Of a DNA stretch of 64,000 nucleotides, positions 57,624 to 64,000 are shown piece by piece (positions within the stretch are counted from its first letter, which is position 1; every line of letters begins with the position of its first letter). This DNA comes from Bugula neritina (taxonomy: Eukaryota; Bryozoa; Gymnolaemata; Cheilostomatida; Bugulidae): assembly GCA_964035545.1 (NCBI GenBank), contig CAXIUT010000161.1, positions 1 through 64,000 of the forward strand, written 5' to 3'. Position numbers and translations under genes: made by a program. The notes beneath the pieces are model-generated. The model searched no databases. It worked only from the letters and a program-made list of their open reading frames with translations, and was not told the origin of the DNA.

Positions 57624-58553
57624 ATGCAGCATTCCAAAACCTATAGAGTAGCCAAAAAATATCATCTAAAGCAACAATATTAATCTTAATCTCATCAAAA
57701 CGATAAATGCTCATCGATTTAAAAGAAACATCATTATTCTAGTTCGTAAAATTTGAGACAGAATATTTTTAAAGATAATGAAGAGATGAGAATAAGAAAA
57801 CTTGAACTTAAAAATGAAAAATAGTATGATATTTTGGGAATAAATTAGTTTAAAATCTACAATCAAATCAAACAAAAGAAAAAAAGAGATGCGATCAGCA
57901 AACCTAGAAAATTAACTACATTTGCTAGCTATAGTTCATCAAAAGAATCAAAAATAACACTATCAATTCCCAACTATTTCACAAAAGAATAATTACTCAA
58001 AAGATCTACTACTAAAATTATCAAATAAAGTCTCCATCAAAAATAATAAGAATATTTACATCCTACTAAAAGTCACTTATGGTGCCCTAATTCCCAAAAT
58101 ACTTGGATTTCATCATTTCAAACCACTTCTTTAGAGGATAAAAGAAAAGAAGAGTTTAGTTTGGCTAAAATTAAAGGAAAAATTAATCAATATAAAAGAT
58201 CTTGGTAAAGATATTCAAATAGAACCAATAAAACAACTGATCCTATTCTTTTAAAGAAAAAGAAAAGAACTATTATCAATACGAACTAAAATAGATTAAA
58301 TAAACCTTTTAAGTTGAGAAAATTTAAAGAAAATAATCAAATAAGAACAGAAACTTCAACTCCTTGGAATTAAAGTCTAAGATAAGGAAATCCATTTTTT
58401 TCAACCATTTAAAATGAAGTATAAAGAGTATATCCAAATGGACTTCAAAGTTTAGGAAAGAATAAACTTCAAAAGTAGATAGATTGGCTATAAAAAAAGC
58501 ATTCTGAAGGATTTTTCTTTTCAAAAAAATAATTATATTTGAAAGAAAAGTGA
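57624..58553 (+). CDS. Basic Ser/Thr/Asn-rich protein, 309 aa
   Basis: One uninterrupted frame from ATG to TGA. Lys, Ser, Thr and Asn dominate; a short coiled coil (EEMRIRKLELKNEK) near residue 60; otherwise disordered. No domain recognised. Reality is supported by length free of TGA and by the TGAT stop context. Confidence 0.6.
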
Positions 58554-58613
58554 TTCAAAATGATGTTCATCTTTAATAATATTAAATAGAATAATAAATG
58601 ATTACTTATTGAA

Positions 58614-59542
58614 TCATAGTTTAGCCTTTTCTCTGAACTCCATTATCCTTGAGAAAGTATCATTTCCTGAAGTTGGATAATCATTATTTTTGTTAAAATC
58701 AGTAATCTAGCCAAATCTCTTTGCAACATCTTCAGCACTCATACTGTTAGGATTAAAGAAAGCTCCCTAAATATATTAATTTATACCTCAGTTCTTTGCC
58801 ATCTCAACTTAGCAACAAATCCTCCTCCAACTTCGAAAACACTGCCTGTCTCTTCGCATGATTCGTGGCAAAGATAAGCGACTAAAGGAACCACCAAGTT
58901 AGGGTTAACTGTTTTCAAAACATCTGGAGGCATCACTGTCTAAAGCATTCTAGAGGCAGCAAGAGGGGCAATAGTATTAACTCTGATATTTCTTTTTGCT
59001 CCTTCTTTTGAAAGAGCCTGAGTGAATCCATGGAGTGCTAGCTTAGCAGCTGAGTAGTTGACTTGACCAAAGCTACCGAAAAGTCCTGCAGCTGATGAAG
59101 TGTTAATAATTCTTCCATAGCCTTGTTCTCTCATAACATTCCATGCAGCTCTGGTGCAAGAGTAAGCTCCATAGACGTGCACTTTGAAAATAAGAGACCA
59201 GTCGATTTCTTTCATCTTTTGGAAAGAAATATCTCTCAAAATTCCAGCATTATTGAGTAAAATATCAACTCTTCCGAAATTATCCATAGCAGTTTTGATG
59301 ATCTTATCTCCAAATTCAACTGAATCATAGTTAGCAGCTGCGACTCCTCCTTTCGATTTAATTTCCTCGACAACCTTATCAGCAGAGTTTGATGTGCTAC
59401 CAGTTCCAGTTCCAGAAGTTCCAAGATCATTGACAACTACTTTAGCTCCTCTACTGGCAAAGAAGAGAGCATATTCACGACCAATACCTCCTCCAGCACC
59501 AGTAACTACAACAACCTTTCCGTCGAATCTTAAAGTCATCAA
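58614..59542 (-). CDS. Peroxisomal short-chain dehydrogenase (HSD17B4/MFE-2 dehydrogenase type)
   Basis: 302 residues, complement(join(58614..58766,58787..59542)), with one 20-nt intron. Rossmann motif [24 protein letters not shown], catalytic NTSSAAG...VNYSAAKLA (Ser, Tyr, Lys) and [11 protein letters not shown], then [18 protein letters not shown] and RWQRTE. These match the N-terminal (3R)-hydroxyacyl-CoA dehydrogenase unit of peroxisomal multifunctional enzyme 2. The protein stops after this unit, lacks the hydratase and SCP2 domains, and ends in AKL, a PTS1 signal. A beta-oxidation dehydrogenase imported into peroxisomes is likely. Confidence 0.92.
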
Positions 59543-59648
59543 ATATCTATTATAGCAATGACATCATAATTTTATTTCAATTTAAAGCTTTTTATATCGA
59601 TAACTCAAGTAGTAACACGTAAATAAGAAAATTAAAAAGTAAATAGTA

Positions 59649-60032
59649 TCAGAATATTTTAAAAATATTACGGTAGCAAGAAGGAAAAATAATTCTTCTT
59701 ATGATGATAAAGACTACTGTACATACTAAAAACCAAAAAGAAAATTTTATCTTTTTGGCATTTTATTCTTCTTTCTTCTTCAATCCTTTCCGAAATATCT
59801 ATGTTTTCTTCAAATTTTGTTCATAGTTATCATACATATTGCTTGTTCCAACAAGATTATTCGATGTATTTGCAACTCCTACTTTAATATTTGCCATAGT
59901 TTCTAGTGTAGAATGAAGCATATTTCTAGTCTTATTGAGATGATGATCAATAGTTTTCATTTATTTGATAGCTAGACTGGGATCAGCATGAGAAAACAAG
60001 TTCTTCTTGGCTAATTCTAAATTATTTTACAT
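59649..60032 (-). CDS. Sec20-like SNARE, tail-anchored
   Basis: 127 residues, one exon. A SNARE-like heptad region (TRNMLHSTLETMANIKVGVA, NNLVGTSNMYDNYEQNL) is followed by a single C-terminal membrane helix (IKFSFWFLVCTVVFIII) and a short basic end. The T-R-x-x-L start and layout match the Sec20/BNIP1 domain, a Qb-SNARE of Golgi-to-ER transport. It is much shorter than yeast Sec20; another Qb-SNARE is possible. Confidence 0.6.
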
Positions 60033-60123
60033 TATTATTATAAATTATCAGAATCTTGACTAATATATCAATCTAAAATTCAACTTTATTCATAAAAAAA
60101 TCATAGAAAAATATGTTAAATAA

Positions 60124-61608
<1,485 letters not shown>

Positions 61609-61863
61609 TAAATTAAAGTTATTTTACTATTGAATACGACTAAAAGATCAAATATTGAATATTTTAAGTCACAACTTTATCAAGCATCTTGATCATGAAA
61701 AAGATCACCTGAATAAAGTTTTCAAATAATGATCGAAATCAACCTTTAGTTGCATAATATCAAAAAAAGTCAGAACGTAAGTTATTCTCATTGGGCAACC
61801 CTCTGAAGGTGTCCTACGAAATTTCATCATTCAACAATTCATATCAAATTAATATAAAAATAA

Positions 61864-63520
61864 TCATCTAGCCAACATTCTTTTTCTCTAATTATGTTCT
61901 CTTATTCTAACAGACCAATCATATTTCAACTAAACTCGCTTCACTAAAACCAAAGCACCTATACTCATGGCTCCACTTATTTGAAAAATAACTTCATAAC
62001 CTTGTTCTACATAATTTACTAACAAATATTGAATGAAATTGGAGACAGGAAAAGCATAGAACATAATTCCATATATCTGAGGACCATATCTCACTCCAAA
62101 TATCTGAGAAGTTACTGCAGGAAAAATACCTAAATGACCACCATAACAAATATAACTTAAAACCACATAAGCAAAATAAACCTCTTTAATTTTACTTATG
62201 TAAAGCACTGAAAATGCTAAAACTGCATTAAGAATACATAAACAGTAATATATTCCTTTGAATGTTTACTTTTAGAGGATAGCTCCCCAAAGAAGACGAC
62301 TTAAACTACAAGCAATAGCTCCCATACTGCCTATAATCACCAGATATTTATCATCTAAAATTGTCATTTTCACATATGTGCGATAATTGACTGAAACCAT
62401 CAATCCGAAGTTAGCACCTTTGTTATCAAATATGTACCAAGGATAATTATCAAAAAAAGAAGCCAGAATACGCACTATCTTGGCCCATCAGAGGTTCGAG
62501 GACACTAATTCATTGGCTATGAAAGGATAATCTCTTCTTCATGTTGTTCTTTGACAGGTTCAATCTGATCATCTTTTTATTTAGTAGCTTGATAATCACT
62601 TTAGCTCTCTTAGAGCAGAGGCCAGAAAATATGATCACCTTTTTAACCATATATTTTAGCTGCTTGACTATTTTTATCATAATTTTTGCCCATATCCATA
62701 AGCTCATAATTGATACTCCCAAAAGGATTCTTTTGCATTTCTTTCGATTCTTCCATAACTAACATAAATTCTAGATCCATCAAGCTACCCATTTTTTTAT
62801 CTTTATTATCAGAGATAATCATCATTTCTTTTTTAAGATTCCCTTCTAATCTAGCAGGATACTCAAAAAGTAACAATCCTCCCCCAGATACAAAACCTAA
62901 AACAACACCACTTAATATTTTCAAATAATCTGGAAATCTCTAAGAAATCTATCTTCCATAGTAGAAGTTATATCCACCATCAACTAAACTCAAATTATCA
63001 GGATTCATACAACTGATACCAATCATTGCAAAAATTAATGTACCTATACCACTAGCAGCTATAATGAAAACACTAATTGTAGTTTTTTTTCTTGGAAAAA
63101 ATTGATAACAATGTCCAATAGGTAAAATATAAATAATTCCTAGGATTATTCCGTTTCCCAGACCGAAAATTAATGCAAAATTATAGAAATTTTTGCTATA
63201 AGATGAAAAATAGATAAGTGAAGACATTATGATACCAGCTACAAAGCATGTCACCCCATTTGATACTTTTTTAGCATAGCGACTCACCAAAGGAAAGCTT
63301 ATTGCCTTAATTATTCGATAGATACCTGACCCAAAAGCATCAAAGGAAACACGATATCGGTCTGATCCTATGTTAGTTTATTATTGCTCATGGTTATTCT
63401 AAAGTAAGAGGTTCCGTATATGGTGATGATACCCCATAAATAGTTGATACCTACAGCAAGACTGATAAGAAATGCTCCCATTAGACTAAGTAGACCTCTT
63501 AATGCCAAATTTTCAAACAT
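61864..63520 (-). CDS. MFS transporter (monocarboxylate/oxalate-formate type)
   Basis: About 530 residues; one 20-nt intron at 63306-63325. It begins LLSLMGAFLISLAVGINYLWG, the typical helix 1 of OFA/MCT-like carriers. Then come helices 2-6 (FGLGNGIILGIIYILPIGHC, FIIAASGIGTLIFAM), a ~150-residue hydrophilic central loop, and a second block of helices ending GAMSIGALVLVKRV. One frame break lies in the loop-to-helix-7 region near 62490. Substrate cannot be told. The partial duplication of gene halves is the usual 6+6 plan. Confidence 0.8.
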
Positions 63521-63573
63521 GATTAAATATTATCTTTCTTATTTTTATCATATAATTTAGATTATCATGATCA

Positions 63574-64000
63574 TCACTTGCCTTTACCGACGTTAAACCT
63601 GAATAAAATGATATCTCCATCTTCAACGATATGCTCTTTTCCTTTCTGAAGATATTTGCCCTAAGCCTTGACATTATGTTCATTTCCATACTTCACCAAA
63701 TCTTCATATTTCATGATCTAAGCACAGATAAATCCCTTTTCGAAATCAGTATGAATAACTCCAGCAGCTTGAGGAGCTTTAGTGAATTTTCTTATAGTCC
63801 AACATCTCACCTCATCTGCTCCTGACGTAAAGTAATAAATCAAATCTAAAGCATTATAACCAGATTTAATTATCTTAGGAATCATAGTTCTTTTGTCAGA
63901 TCCTTTGTTTTAAAGCTATGATCGTTCATGTTCAGCACTATAGGGAATCAATTATCCTGGACAGTTAGCATCAATATAATCCTTTATCTTTTTTAACCAT
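63574..64000 (-). CDS. OLA1: OLA1/YchF-type GTPase/ATPase, C-terminal part
   Basis: Truncated by the window edge; only the last ~140 residues are present. They match the TGS-domain end of OLA1: [60 protein letters not shown] and [18 protein letters not shown] sits at the invariant Glu of AEIMKYED. OLA1 is a conserved ribosome-associated ATPase of the Obg-related family. Confidence 0.95.

Overview
The window is macronuclear DNA of a ciliate. Four things show this: C4A2/G4T2 telomere arrays, very short intergenic spacers, introns almost all exactly 20 nt long, and an altered genetic code. TGA is the only stop. TAA and TAG are sense codons, and conserved positions show that they encode glutamate, not glutamine. 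Examples are the catalytic alpha-C Glu of a kinase, residue 12 of two EF-hand loops, and about twelve invariant Glu positions in RuvBL2; CAA/CAG still serve the conserved Gln positions. UAR=Glu is the peritrich code, so a peritrich such as a Vorticella, Carchesium or Epistylis relative is the best guess (inference).

Layout. 1-78 is a left-end telomere and 79-29309 carries about 25 genes. A G-strand telomere (29310-29419), a 200-N scaffold gap and a C-strand telomere (29620-29700) join two separate chromosome ends. 29701-64000 carries the second chromosome. Internal telomere arrays lie at 19905, 20565 and 23593 (G-strand, left of the gap) and at 40431 and 54921 (C-strand, right of the gap). 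The segment 23553-29309 is repeated almost perfectly as 29701-35454. Comparing the two copies shows that the array at 23593-23686 replaces exactly 94 bp of ordinary sequence. The internal arrays are therefore best read as alternative chromosome ends whose telomeres overwrote the consensus. The window then records a ladder of nested, overlapping macronuclear chromosome ends.

Genes. Left chromosome: ARL8-like GTPase, EF-hand kinase, CHCH protein, PP2C, bromodomain protein, Myb factor, NDUFA5, PP2A scaffold, V-ATPase G, a pseudokinase-like protein, NOP58, a SHIPPO-type protein, a DUF3228-like fragment and a WD40/coiled-coil gene. Shared segment: a type I membrane protein, a WD40 protein, a COX6B-like protein, a small membrane protein, an RS-rich protein and a ULK-like kinase. 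Right chromosome: 2H-phosphoesterase-like gene, Pho80-type cyclin, a PABP-like MLLE protein, ribosomal protein uS15 (RPS13), kinesin, V-ATPase a, UPF0193, an HTH protein, thioredoxin-like, a RING/coiled-coil protein, the GID RING subunit, a peroxisomal SDR, a Sec20-like SNARE, RuvBL2, an MFS transporter and the 3' part of OLA1.

Limits. Intron/exon joins were worked out by hand. Several genes contain single-base frame breaks, mostly in homopolymers, which look like consensus errors. I saw no tRNA, rRNA, CRISPR or transposon.
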